Of a DNA stretch of 64,000 nt, positions 37,158-44,064 are shown piece after piece. The notes beneath the pieces were generated by a model, which saw only the letters and a list, made by a program, of their open reading frames with translations, searched no databases and was not told where the DNA came from. The stretch is from NCBI GenBank assembly GCA_002898295.1, contig BEHX01000003.1:44754-108753 (forward strand), written 5' to 3'. The stretch's first letter is position 1. Every line of letters begins with the position of its first letter. Source of the DNA: a bacterium HR21. GTDB taxonomy: Bacteria; Bacteroidota; Ignavibacteria; Kapaibacteriales; HRBIN21. Position numbers and translations under genes: made by a program.

Positions 37158-37776
37158 GGGCGTCCTCAAGTTCCAGCTCGACTGGGAGCAGGCACCTCTG
37201 CCGAGAACACCCCAGCTGGAGGAGCTCTGCTCCTGGCGCGCAGTTCTCTTCCGACACGGTCTCATCGGCGCCGGTGCTGATGGCGTCGGCTACGGCAATG
37301 TCAGTATCCGCTCTGGCGCCGGTGCCCGCTTCCTCATCACGGGGACTGGCACGGGACCCCTTCCAGAATTGACCCCCGAGCACTGCACCGAGGTACTCGA
37401 TGCCGATCTCGAACGCAACCGTGTGCGCTGCCGAGGACCCGTGCGCCCTTCCTCGGAGAGCCTCACCCACGCTGCTCTCTACCTCTGCTCACCCGAGATC
37501 GGTGCTGTGGTTCACGTCCATGACTCCCAGCTCTGGCATCGCCTCCTGAACAAAGCGCCGACGACAGCGCCGACCATCCCTTACGGGACCCCGGAACTGG
37601 CAGCAGATATCCAGCGTCTTGTCCATTCGCACCGCCTCCTGCCATCCGGGCTCATTGTCATGGGTGGACACCCCGACGGGCTCTTGAGCTTCGGGACGAC
37701 GCTCCCGGAAGCCGTCACACTCCTGCTCCAGCTGCGCCTGCAGCTCGGGCTTACTGCTCTGGAACCCGGATGCTGA
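37144..37776 (+). CDS. Class II aldolase/adducin-family protein, probable MtnA partner
   Basis: A 210-residue class II aldolase fold. The phosphate loop is 'GVGYGNVSIR', Ser-Ser-Glu in 'RPSSESLTHAALY' matches the catalytic-acid position, the zinc pair is HVHD, and a third His is in 'GGHPDG'. Coupled to MtnA, it could be methylthioribulose-1-phosphate dehydratase (MtnB) or an aldolase cleaving methylthioribulose- or 5-deoxyribulose-1-phosphate to DHAP and an aldehyde (the 'DHAP shunt'). The sequence alone does not decide. The ATG at 37144 is preferred; its 3' end overlaps the convergent haem protein gene by 26 bases. Confidence 0.8.
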   Translation: MSIPEGVLKFQLDWEQAPLPRTPQLEELCSWRAVLFRHGLIGAGADGVGYGNVSIRSGAGARFLITGTGTGPLPELTPEHCTEVLDADLERNRVRCRGPVRPSSESLTHAALYLCSPEIGAVVHVHDSQLWHRLLNKAPTTAPTIPYGTPELAADIQRLVHSHRLLPSGLIVMGGHPDGLLSFGTTLPEAVTLLLQLRLQLGLTALEPGC

Positions 37777-38365
37777 GTGCTCCCCGTACCTGTCCGAGCT
37801 GGAAGTTCCGCGCCCGATCCTCGGGATACCGCTCCGCAATCAGCTGGGCAATGCTGGGGGGAATTTCCTGCTGGCTGCCGTGACACATCAGGCAGAGCGC
37901 CGACCGGAGCACAATCGGGCGCAGTAGCCGCAGCTCGCCAGCCGAACGGAGGACAACCAGGGTATCGAGCGTGCGCCCTTCAGCCTGCCACCGCTGGAAC
38001 TGCTCAATCCAGAACGCCTCCACGCTATCGGGTCGATTGCGCGGATTACGCCACCGGAGCGCTACCCGCCGAAGCGAGATCCCGTGCTGTCGAGCAAACT
38101 GTGCTGTGAATTCCTGCGCCGTGTCAGCACACACGCGCACAGCCGCTTCCGGTCCCTGCTGCAGCGTCTCGTTGAGGAGCTGCTGCAGCCGCTGCAGGAA
38201 CGCCTGTCCGAGACTGTCGAGCGCCTCCGGCGTCCACGCCCGCGGAGGGGACACCTGCTGCATGTGCTGCTGCATCTGCCGCCACCAGACAACACCCAGC
38301 GTAATCCCGAACAGGAGCAAAACCACAAGAGCAACCAGCAATGTGTGTTCACCCCCGCGTGCCAT
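37751..38365 (-). CDS. Membrane-anchored Tll0287-type haem protein (DUF3365)
   Basis: A 204-residue protein with an N-terminal membrane helix (about 8-28) and a periplasmic Tll0287-like/DUF3365 domain. Family landmarks are 'AVRVCADTAQEF', 'LRRVALRWRNPRNRPDSVE', 'PIVLRSALCLMCHG' and 'YPEDRARNFQLGQVRGALSI'. CLMCH is a c-type haem attachment motif, so the protein should bind covalent haem and may act as a redox or gas sensor. The ATG at 38365 is supported by GGAGG six bases upstream. It overlaps the DCC gene by 17 bases and the convergent aldolase gene by 26. Confidence 0.86.
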   Translation of the reverse strand: MARGGEHTLLVALVVLLLFGITLGVVWWRQMQQHMQQVSPPRAWTPEALDSLGQAFLQRLQQLLNETLQQGPEAAVRVCADTAQEFTAQFARQHGISLRRVALRWRNPRNRPDSVEAFWIEQFQRWQAEGRTLDTLVVLRSAGELRLLRPIVLRSALCLMCHGSQQEIPPSIAQLIAERYPEDRARNFQLGQVRGALSIRVPEQ

Positions 38366-38717
38366 TCCCATCCTCCACCTCACAGACCGAGCGCCCAAAG
38401 AGCCAGTAACGGTGCCGTGCCACCCATCGGTAGCACCATCGGCGGATCGGCTCTGGCATCACTGCGAGCAGCCATGCTCCAATGCGAAAGCTGCCTCCCA
38501 GGTAGTGCAGCACACACTGCAGCGCCTCGGCTCCTTCGATGCGACGCCCGGCACACTCGACCACAACCGCTTCCGCCCCTTCAGGGAGTGCCGCCAGATG
38601 CAGCACATGTCCGCGCTGGCGTGCACGCCGCTGCAACCATCGCCCGAGCCGAGAGCAGAAGCTGCAGGAGCCGTCGATCCAGAGCGTCAACGTCTGAGGC
38701 TCTCCAGCGCGTGCCAT
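38349..38717 (-). CDS. DCC-family thiol-disulfide oxidoreductase (DUF393)
   Basis: A 122-residue protein with the family-naming motif D-x2-C-x2-C (DGSCSFC, Asp15/Cys18/Cys21) and the typical 'LHYLGGSFR..WLLAVMPEPIR...Y.WVARHRY' body. DCC proteins are thioredoxin-fold and of unclear substrate. It overlaps the M20 amidohydrolase by 31 bases and the haem protein by 17, so the two redox proteins are made together. Confidence 0.87.
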   Translation of the reverse strand: MARAGEPQTLTLWIDGSCSFCSRLGRWLQRRARQRGHVLHLAALPEGAEAVVVECAGRRIEGAEALQCVLHYLGGSFRIGAWLLAVMPEPIRRWCYRWVARHRYWLFGRSVCEVEDGNGTRG

Positions 38718-39871
38718 GCTACCGCCGCCAGAAGTGCTGCGCCAATGGGCAACGCATCCTCATTCGGGGCAAAGGACGGATGGTGAAGCCCTGGCATTGC
38801 TCCCTGCCCCGGCGGGCGCACCCCAAGGAGCCAGAACGCCGCCCGAAAACGCTGACTGTAGTAGGCGAAGTCTTCCGCCCACATCACCGGGCGGAGGGGC
38901 ACCACATGCTCTGCCCCGAGCAGTGCGACAGCAACTTCCCGGACTAGCTCAACTGCTTGCCCATCGTTGAGCAGGACGGGATATCCCGGACGGATCTCCA
39001 ACTGTGCCTCCACCCCATGCAGGGCAGCAAGTGCCCGAGTTGCCTCTTGCAGTGCTTGGAGCGCTCCGTGCCGCCACTGCTCATCGAAGCTCCGCAGCGT
39101 CCCGCAGAGGCGCACCTCCGAAGGGATCACGTTCGTCGCCGTACCGCCTTGGATTGCCGTCACGGAAAGCACCGCTGGCTGCATCGGATCACGCCGGCGG
39201 CTGACCAAGGTTTGTGCATGCAGAATCAGCTCCGCGGCAGCAACCACCGGATCTCCCGTCCGATGCGGCTGCGCGGCATGCCCACCGGCAGCCCGCAACG
39301 TCCAGGAGAGCTCATCCGTTGCGGCGAATACCGGTCCGGCTGCCAGAGCAACCGAGCCAACCTCCAGCTCTGGGAAGACGTGCTGCCCAAAGACGTACAC
39401 CGGCGTGGGGTTTTCCAGAGCCCCCTCGCGGAGCATCTGCTGTGCCCCCCCGGGGAGCTGCTCTTCGCCTGGCTGGAATAGCAGGAGGACGCTCCCGGGC
39501 AAGGCTGCTTCGCGCTCTTTCAACAGTGCCGCTGCTCCCAGCAGCATTGCCGTGTGCATGTCGTGTCCGCAAGCATGCATGACGCCGTCGTGCTCGGAGG
39601 CAAACGGTAAGCCGGTCTGTTCCTGCACAGGCAAGGCATCAATATCGGCCCGGAGGGCAACACACGGTTCTCCCTGCCCCAGCACCGCAACAGTTCCAGT
39701 TCCCGCAACTGCCCGGGCAGGGATGGCGAGCCGTTCCAGAACCGCCCGGATATAAGCTGCCGTCTGCCACTCTCGGAACGAGAGCTCCGGATGCCGATGG
39801 AGCCAGCGCCGATACTCGACCAGCTCGGCGTACCGTGCCTGCGCTCGATGCCAGAAATGCTCTACTCCCAC
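38687..39871 (-). CDS. M20-family amidohydrolase (N-acyl-amino-acid/hippurate type)
   Basis: A 394-residue metallohydrolase. The metal-binding motifs are HACGHDMH (about 98-105), 'FQPGEEQLPGG' and a final His in 'GLHHPSF'. The dimerisation insert begins about residue 180 ('TLRAAGGHAAQPH'). Family members deacylate N-acyl amino acids, and some act as N-acetyl-diaminopimelate deacetylase. Its position next to dapF makes a role in DAP synthesis conceivable but unproven. It overlaps dapF by 10 bases. Confidence 0.88.
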   Translation of the reverse strand: MGVEHFWHRAQARYAELVEYRRWLHRHPELSFREWQTAAYIRAVLERLAIPARAVAGTGTVAVLGQGEPCVALRADIDALPVQEQTGLPFASEHDGVMHACGHDMHTAMLLGAAALLKEREAALPGSVLLLFQPGEEQLPGGAQQMLREGALENPTPVYVFGQHVFPELEVGSVALAAGPVFAATDELSWTLRAAGGHAAQPHRTGDPVVAAAELILHAQTLVSRRRDPMQPAVLSVTAIQGGTATNVIPSEVRLCGTLRSFDEQWRHGALQALQEATRALAALHGVEAQLEIRPGYPVLLNDGQAVELVREVAVALLGAEHVVPLRPVMWAEDFAYYSQRFRAAFWLLGVRPPGQGAMPGLHHPSFAPNEDALPIGAALLAAVAWHALESLRR

Positions 39872-40710
39872 TCGTCTTCCTCCCCAAGCGTGACCTCAAC
39901 CGTATCGGTGCCGAGCACCTCGGTCTGTCCTTCCAGGAAAAGCGCTTGGAGCGCCGCTGGAGTCTGCCCTTCCCAGGATACCAGCAGCGCACTCCGGCTG
40001 GCAGGGAGCACCCGGACAGGGGGCTGGAGCCCATCCCGCACCCACGCTGTCAAGGCAACCGCTAGGGCTGCTGTCCCACATGCCTGGGTCTCCCGTTCCA
40101 CGCCGCGCTCGTAGGTCCGTACTTCCACCGTTCCCTCAGGAGCCAGCTGATAGAAGCTCACGTTTGTGCCGGTTGGGGCAAAGGCAGCGTGGAAGCGCAG
40201 TTGCCGTCCGAGATGCTCTACCTCTAGCTGCTGCAATCCCCGCCGTACTCCAATAGCAGCCAACTCCGGCACTGGGACCACCAACTGTGGCGCCCCGACA
40301 TCGGCAAACCATGCTCGCAGCCGTCCTGCCGGGAGCTCAAGCGAGAGCTCTCGGGGAAACTGCTGCGGCGGCGCCATACGCAGCTGGACATTCCGTCCGC
40401 TGACAGTAGCCTCCACCTCTCGCCCGGCGAAGAGGAGCCGCACGCTCCCGCCCTTGTCCCCGAGCAAGAGCGCTGCGGCACAGCGCGCCCCGTTGCCACA
40501 GAGCATCCCGGTAGAACCGTCGGGGTTGAAGAACTGGACCACAACGCGCCCTTCCCCATCGGGCTTTCCCAGCACAAGCAAGCCATCGGTCCACTGGCAC
40601 AGCTGCGGCGCCAGCTGCCGCCAGACCGTCACCGGGAAACGCCGCCGTCCCTCTCGGATCAGCGTGAAAGTATTGCCGGAGCCGGAGACATACGTCACGG
40701 TCAGCTGCAT
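39862..40710 (-). CDS. dapF: Diaminopimelate epimerase
   Basis: A 282-residue cofactor-free epimerase turning LL- into meso-diaminopimelate for lysine and peptidoglycan. The two catalytic Cys are Cys71 in NPDGSTGMLCGNG and the Cys in 'RGVERETQACGTAALA' (about 215). Family features 'GSGNTFTLI' (Thr replacing the usual Asp) and 'TGTNVSFYQL' are present. The start is 3 bases after the upstream stop, and asd, earlier in the same pathway, is elsewhere in the window. Confidence 0.95.
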   Translation of the reverse strand: MQLTVTYVSGSGNTFTLIREGRRRFPVTVWRQLAPQLCQWTDGLLVLGKPDGEGRVVVQFFNPDGSTGMLCGNGARCAAALLLGDKGGSVRLLFAGREVEATVSGRNVQLRMAPPQQFPRELSLELPAGRLRAWFADVGAPQLVVPVPELAAIGVRRGLQQLEVEHLGRQLRFHAAFAPTGTNVSFYQLAPEGTVEVRTYERGVERETQACGTAALAVALTAWVRDGLQPPVRVLPASRSALLVSWEGQTPAALQALFLEGQTEVLGTDTVEVTLGEEDEWE

Positions 40711-40713
40711 GCT

Positions 40714-41550
40714 TTACTCCTGCAGAACTCTTAGCATCTGCTCGTGAATCTGCCCATTGCTGGCAACGATCGAAGAGCGCGGCTCTAAACGATGAGGGCT
40801 CCCATCGTAGTGCGTCACTCGCCCGCCGGCTTCCTCCACCAGCACAATCCCTGCCGCAACATCCCAGGGATTGAGTGCCACTTCCCAGAAGCCATCAAAC
40901 CGCCCTGCTGCCACATACGCCAAATCGAGCGCTGCCGACCCCAGACGCCGAATTGGCAGACCGAGCCGCAGGAAGCGCACGAAATGCTCAATACAATTGC
41001 CCGGGTTACCCGCCACATCGTACGGGAAGCCCGTCACCAGGATCGCATCCTCTAGCGCCGCCGTCTGCGAGACCCGCAGACGCCTGCCATTGAGCCAAGC
41101 CCCCTCGCCCCGTACCGCCGTAAACAGCTCCCCGAGCATCGGCTGGTAGATAACTCCGCAGAGCAGCTCCTCACCCAGTAGCGCCGCGATGCTCACGCAG
41201 AAGACCGGAATTCCGTGGGCGAAATTGACCGTCCCATCCAGCGGGTCAACGACCCAACGCAGTCCCCCTCGGTGGTATCTCCCCGAAGCGCCCCCCTCTT
41301 CTGCCCAGAAGGAAGAGTCGGGGAAGCGCTGCCGGAGCCGCTCCAGAATAAGCTCCTCTGCCCGGCGATCGTAGTCCGTCACCAAGTTGTGCCGTCCTTC
41401 CTTTCGTTCCACCACCATCGAGCTCCCAAAGCCGCTGCGGAGCAGCGCCCCTGCTTCAAGCGCTGCCTCGACCGCCGCAGCAAGGACTGCCGCCGGAGTA
41501 TACTCTTCTACGGACGTACCGACCACCCCCATCGCTGTCGGAGATTCCAT
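40714..41550 (-). CDS. suhB: Inositol-monophosphatase-family phosphatase
   Basis: A 278-residue Mg-dependent sugar-phosphate phosphatase. Metal motifs are 'WAEEGG', DPLDGTVNFAHGIP (about 102-115) and 'LNPWDVAAGIVLVEEAGG'. Members include inositol monophosphatase, SuhB, and histidinol-phosphate or fructose-bisphosphate phosphatases, so the symbol is tentative. The start at 41550 overlaps the MFS gene by 43 bases; an in-frame ATG at 41532 would reduce this to 25. Confidence 0.9.
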   Translation of the reverse strand: MESPTAMGVVGTSVEEYTPAAVLAAAVEAALEAGALLRSGFGSSMVVERKEGRHNLVTDYDRRAEELILERLRQRFPDSSFWAEEGGASGRYHRGGLRWVVDPLDGTVNFAHGIPVFCVSIAALLGEELLCGVIYQPMLGELFTAVRGEGAWLNGRRLRVSQTAALEDAILVTGFPYDVAGNPGNCIEHFVRFLRLGLPIRRLGSAALDLAYVAAGRFDGFWEVALNPWDVAAGIVLVEEAGGRVTHYDGSPHRLEPRSSIVASNGQIHEQMLRVLQE

Positions 41551-42674
41551 GTAACAACCCCGATCAGAATTCCCGCCGCAAGACCCGCCGCCACCACCGC
41601 CGGGAGCACAACCGCCGAGAGCACCCCTGCCGCAGCAGGTCCAGCAATCAACCCGCCAGAGTAGGCAACGTAGAGCAAGGCAAACGCCGAGCCGCGCTGC
41701 TCAGCCGGCGCCTGCTCAAAGGTCAGCACATGGACAGCCGGGAAGATCAGCCCAAAACCAACGCCATAGAGCCCCATGCAGAGCACCAGGAGCGCTACCC
41801 CGTGTGCCCACCATATCCCCAGCAGGGAAAGCAGGACAATACCCAGTCCCAAGACCGCCCGTGCAAAGAACTGCCTCCAGCGGAGAAACGCCATGACCGG
41901 AACTGCCACCAGCGCCATCCAGCCCAGCAGCTTCCCTGCCGTTGCTGTCGTGTACCCACGCTCGACCATCAGAAGCGGGAACCCATACGCCAGAGTTCCC
42001 ATGCAGAACGTAAAGGCCGCCGTCAGCGCATACACTGCCCGCAGACTCGGCACTCGCAGTACTTCCCATGGTCGGAGCCGCCGCGGCTCGACTGCCGGCA
42101 GAAGTGTGTCCGGCACAGTGTACCAAACCCCAATGGCAGCAAGTGCCATCAAAGCTGCAACTATACCGAAGACCATTGGTGCCCCCCACAGTCGAGCAAT
42201 CACACCGCTGACCGGCGGGGCAACGATCGCTGCCAGCCCGATGAGTGCTGCCGCCCGCCCCATTACCTGTGCCCGCTGTCTTCCCGCCCGTTCACCCAGT
42301 AAAGCGAAGAGTGCAGGCAAGAACAGTGACCCGGACAGTCCATGCAGCACCCGCATGGCAAGCAGCCACCACACCGACGGCACCGCCCCGTACAATCCCA
42401 ACGCCACTGCCGAACCCAGCAGACTGAAAACCAGCGGACGCTTGCGCCCGACAACATCGGCTACATAGCCCCCGAGGGGTTGCCCTGCCATCCCAACGAG
42501 CGAATAGACACTGAGGAGCATTCCTATCTGCCAGGGCTGCGCCCCAATCTGCCGCATGTACACAGGCAGCACCGGCAGGAGTGCGAACGTATCCACAAAG
42601 CTCACAAACACCGTCCCACCGAGCACCCACCACTCGAGTGCTCGTCCCCGCTTGTCTGCCCGATGACTATCCAT
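41508..42674 (-). CDS. Major facilitator superfamily transporter
   Basis: A 388-residue membrane protein with 12 predicted helices. The MFS motif A-like loop is 'GGYVADVVGRKRPL' between helices 2 and 3 (about 65-78), and the second-half repeat begins around residue 205. The substrate is unknown; its profile resembles drug/multidrug exporters. The start is the ATG at 42674, with GGAAGAGG just upstream. Longer readings would run into the tRNA terminator (42701-42730) and tRNA-Leu. It is the first gene of the run through IMPase, dapF, M20, DCC and haem protein. Confidence 0.9.
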   Translation of the reverse strand: MDSHRADKRGRALEWWVLGGTVFVSFVDTFALLPVLPVYMRQIGAQPWQIGMLLSVYSLVGMAGQPLGGYVADVVGRKRPLVFSLLGSAVALGLYGAVPSVWWLLAMRVLHGLSGSLFLPALFALLGERAGRQRAQVMGRAAALIGLAAIVAPPVSGVIARLWGAPMVFGIVAALMALAAIGVWYTVPDTLLPAVEPRRLRPWEVLRVPSLRAVYALTAAFTFCMGTLAYGFPLLMVERGYTTATAGKLLGWMALVAVPVMAFLRWRQFFARAVLGLGIVLLSLLGIWWAHGVALLVLCMGLYGVGFGLIFPAVHVLTFEQAPAEQRGSAFALLYVAYSGGLIAGPAAAGVLSAVVLPAVVAAGLAAGILIGVVTWNLRQRWGWSVRP

Positions 42675-42700
42675 CCTCTTCCGGGAAGGCACCATACGAC

Positions 42701-42730
42701 ACAAAGAAAGCGACCGCACAGGGTCGCTTT
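42701..42730 (-). terminator. Intrinsic terminator of the tRNA operon
   Basis: AAAGCGACC (42707-42715) and GGTCGCTTT (42722-42730) form a 9-bp stem with a six-base loop. On the minus strand the stem is followed by CTTTGT. It lies 6 bases after the tRNA-Leu gene. Confidence 0.8.
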
Positions 42731-42736
42731 CCGCCG

Positions 42737-42823
42737 TGCAGGAGGTGGGAGTCGAACCCACACGGGGTTTTCAGCCCCACCGGATTTTGAGTCCGGCGCG
42801 TCTGCCAGTTCCGCCACTCCTGC
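42737..42823 (-). tRNA. tRNA-Leu (anticodon CAA)
   Basis: An 87-base tRNA with acceptor stem GCAGGAG/CTCCTGC and discriminator A. The anticodon loop CTCAAAA gives CAA, reading UUG. The long variable arm (TGGGGCTGAAAACCCCG) is typical of class II leucine tRNA, and the T-arm is GTGGGTTCGACTCCCAC. CCA is not encoded. The 3' end at 42737 is followed by a terminator. Confidence 0.95.
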
Positions 42824-42824
42824 G

Positions 42825-42899
42825 TGGGCAGAGGGAGAGTCGAACTCCCGACCTCTTGCTTGTAAGGCAAGCGCTCTGGACCACCTGAGCTATCTGCCC
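42825..42899 (-). tRNA. tRNA-Val (anticodon TAC)
   Basis: A 75-base tRNA with acceptor stem GGGCAGA/TCTGCCC and discriminator A. The D-arm is GCTCAGGTGGTCCAGAGC. The anticodon stem-loop CTTGC-CTTACAA-GCAAG gives TAC, reading GUA. The T-arm is CGGGAGTTCGACTCTCC. CCA is not encoded. It is 1 base upstream of tRNA-Leu. Confidence 0.95.
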
Positions 42900-42907
42900 G
42901 CCGGGTG

Positions 42908-42915
42908 CAAATTTA
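42908..42915 (-). promoter_or_regulatory. Bacteroidota-type -7 element for the tRNA operon
   Basis: On the minus strand it reads TAAATTTG (TAnnTTTG), 9 bases before the tRNA-Val 5' end, so transcription would start almost at the tRNA. Confidence 0.6.
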
Positions 42916-42958
42916 CTGGCTCTGCGCCTCTCCGCCGGCTCTTCCTGGGCAGCATGCT

Positions 42959-43798
42959 CTACCGCACCACCACCAGCACACCAGTCACCACCTCGGCACC
43001 TGCCCGTAGCCGCCAGTGGTATACCCCGGAGGCAAGCCCGGCAAGCCCGAGCCGCTCCCGCTGCTGCCCTGCCCCACGCCAGCCCAGCTGCCGCCGCTGC
43101 ACCAAGCGCCCCAACCCATCGAGCAGCTCCAGCACCGCTTCCCCACCACGCTGCAGCTCGTACTCCAGCACCGCTTCCCCCACCGCCGGTACTGGATAGA
43201 CACGACTGCTCCTGCTGCTACCTTCCCACCCCTGCCCTATCCCCACCGGTTCCCGCCGCCAGTATGCCAGCGCCTGGGAGAGACGACGCCTAGCATAGAG
43301 GAACGCCCCTCCAACCCAACAGCCCCCTTCATCACAGAGAACCGCAAAAATTTTCCCCGACCCCCAGCCATCTTCCCTAACGGAGAGTTGCACTCCTGAA
43401 CCCAGCACTACCTCCACTTCCGGCTGTCCGTCGAGAAAGATGCGCCTCAGTTGACCTGCACCTCCGGAAACCAGCGTTCTCGTAACTGTATCAGCAGCAA
43501 TTGCCCAGCGTTCGGTTGCTATAGGGGTTACAACGCGGAAGCGCTCCCCATCATAGAGGACGACGCCACGTAGCAGCTGTTCCCCGACCCGAACTTCACC
43601 CGGGACAGCAAAAACCATCCCCCACGGAGTCACCGTGAGTCCATCAACTATAACCGCGGGAGCAGAATCCCCGAGTGCCTTCCTCCAGCGCTGTCCATCC
43701 CAGACAGCGAACTTGTCAATGCCCTCCCGTCCCCCAGCACTGCGGAAATCACCGCTAATGGAGATTTTTCCTTGTACAGACAGTGGAACATGACCCTG
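42959..43798 (-). pseudogene. Remnant of a T9SS cargo gene (5' end missing)
   Basis: Minus-strand frame open for about 280 codons from a stop at 43799-43801. Its first residues already read as the middle of a repeat ('ISGDFRSAGGREGIDKFAVWDGQRW'), the 'GGxF.SAGG....A.WDG..W' unit of beta-propeller-like surface proteins. A clear T9SS sorting domain closes it ('YPVPAVGEAVLEYELQ' to 'LASGVYHWRL'). No signal peptide and no convincing start precede it; the first possible starts are internal (GTG at 43633). I read it as a 5'-truncated gene that could not be secreted. Upstream 43802-44064 shows no continuation in any frame. It lies directly beside the tRNA pair, a common site of recombination. A short functional protein from an internal GTG cannot be excluded. 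Confidence 0.65.
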
Positions 43799-43895
43799 TC
43801 AACGGCTTCTGCAAGTATACTCGCTTTCCTCCTTTCAGCGGGCACTGCCCCGCACTCACGGGGACTCCCCTAGAATTGCTCCCAGCGGAACTGCA

Positions 43896-44018
43896 CCCGG
43901 CACCAGGGCTCGAACAGATGCCGGACCCGCCCGTGCCGGGATTTGCTTGCGATAGTTACCGGGAGCACTGCAGACAGCTCTCCCCTACGGCAAAGGAGAG
44001 CCACCAAGAGGGAGAGCT
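43896..44018 (+). promoter_or_regulatory. Hairpin-rich leader upstream of icmF with competing stems
   Basis: This spacer (43802-44064) has no coding in any frame. CCCGGCAC (43896-43903) pairs perfectly with GTGCCGGG (43933-43940), and the stem extends inward by GGGC/GCCC. Further on, GCTCTCC (43977-43983) can pair with GGAGAGC at 43995-44001 or, as nine pairs, AGCTCTCCC with GGGAGAGCT at 44010-44018; the two are mutually exclusive. That resembles a switch before a B12-dependent enzyme gene. The usual cobalamin-riboswitch landmarks are not convincingly present, so the ligand, if any, is unknown. Confidence 0.4.
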
Positions 44019-44064
44019 ATTCGTCCACGCATGCTGCATGTGAGATTCCGTAGCTCGGGAAGAC

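Noticed and set aside
43648..43845. Small minus-strand open frame beside the T9SS remnant
   Set aside because: It overlaps the remnant in another frame and shows neither a repeat unit nor a signal peptide.
43802..44064. Canonical cobalamin riboswitch before icmF
   Set aside because: I looked for the conserved core and B12 box on both strands; only loose resemblances (such as CCCCGCACTCACGGGGA) were found. It is kept as an unassigned structured leader.
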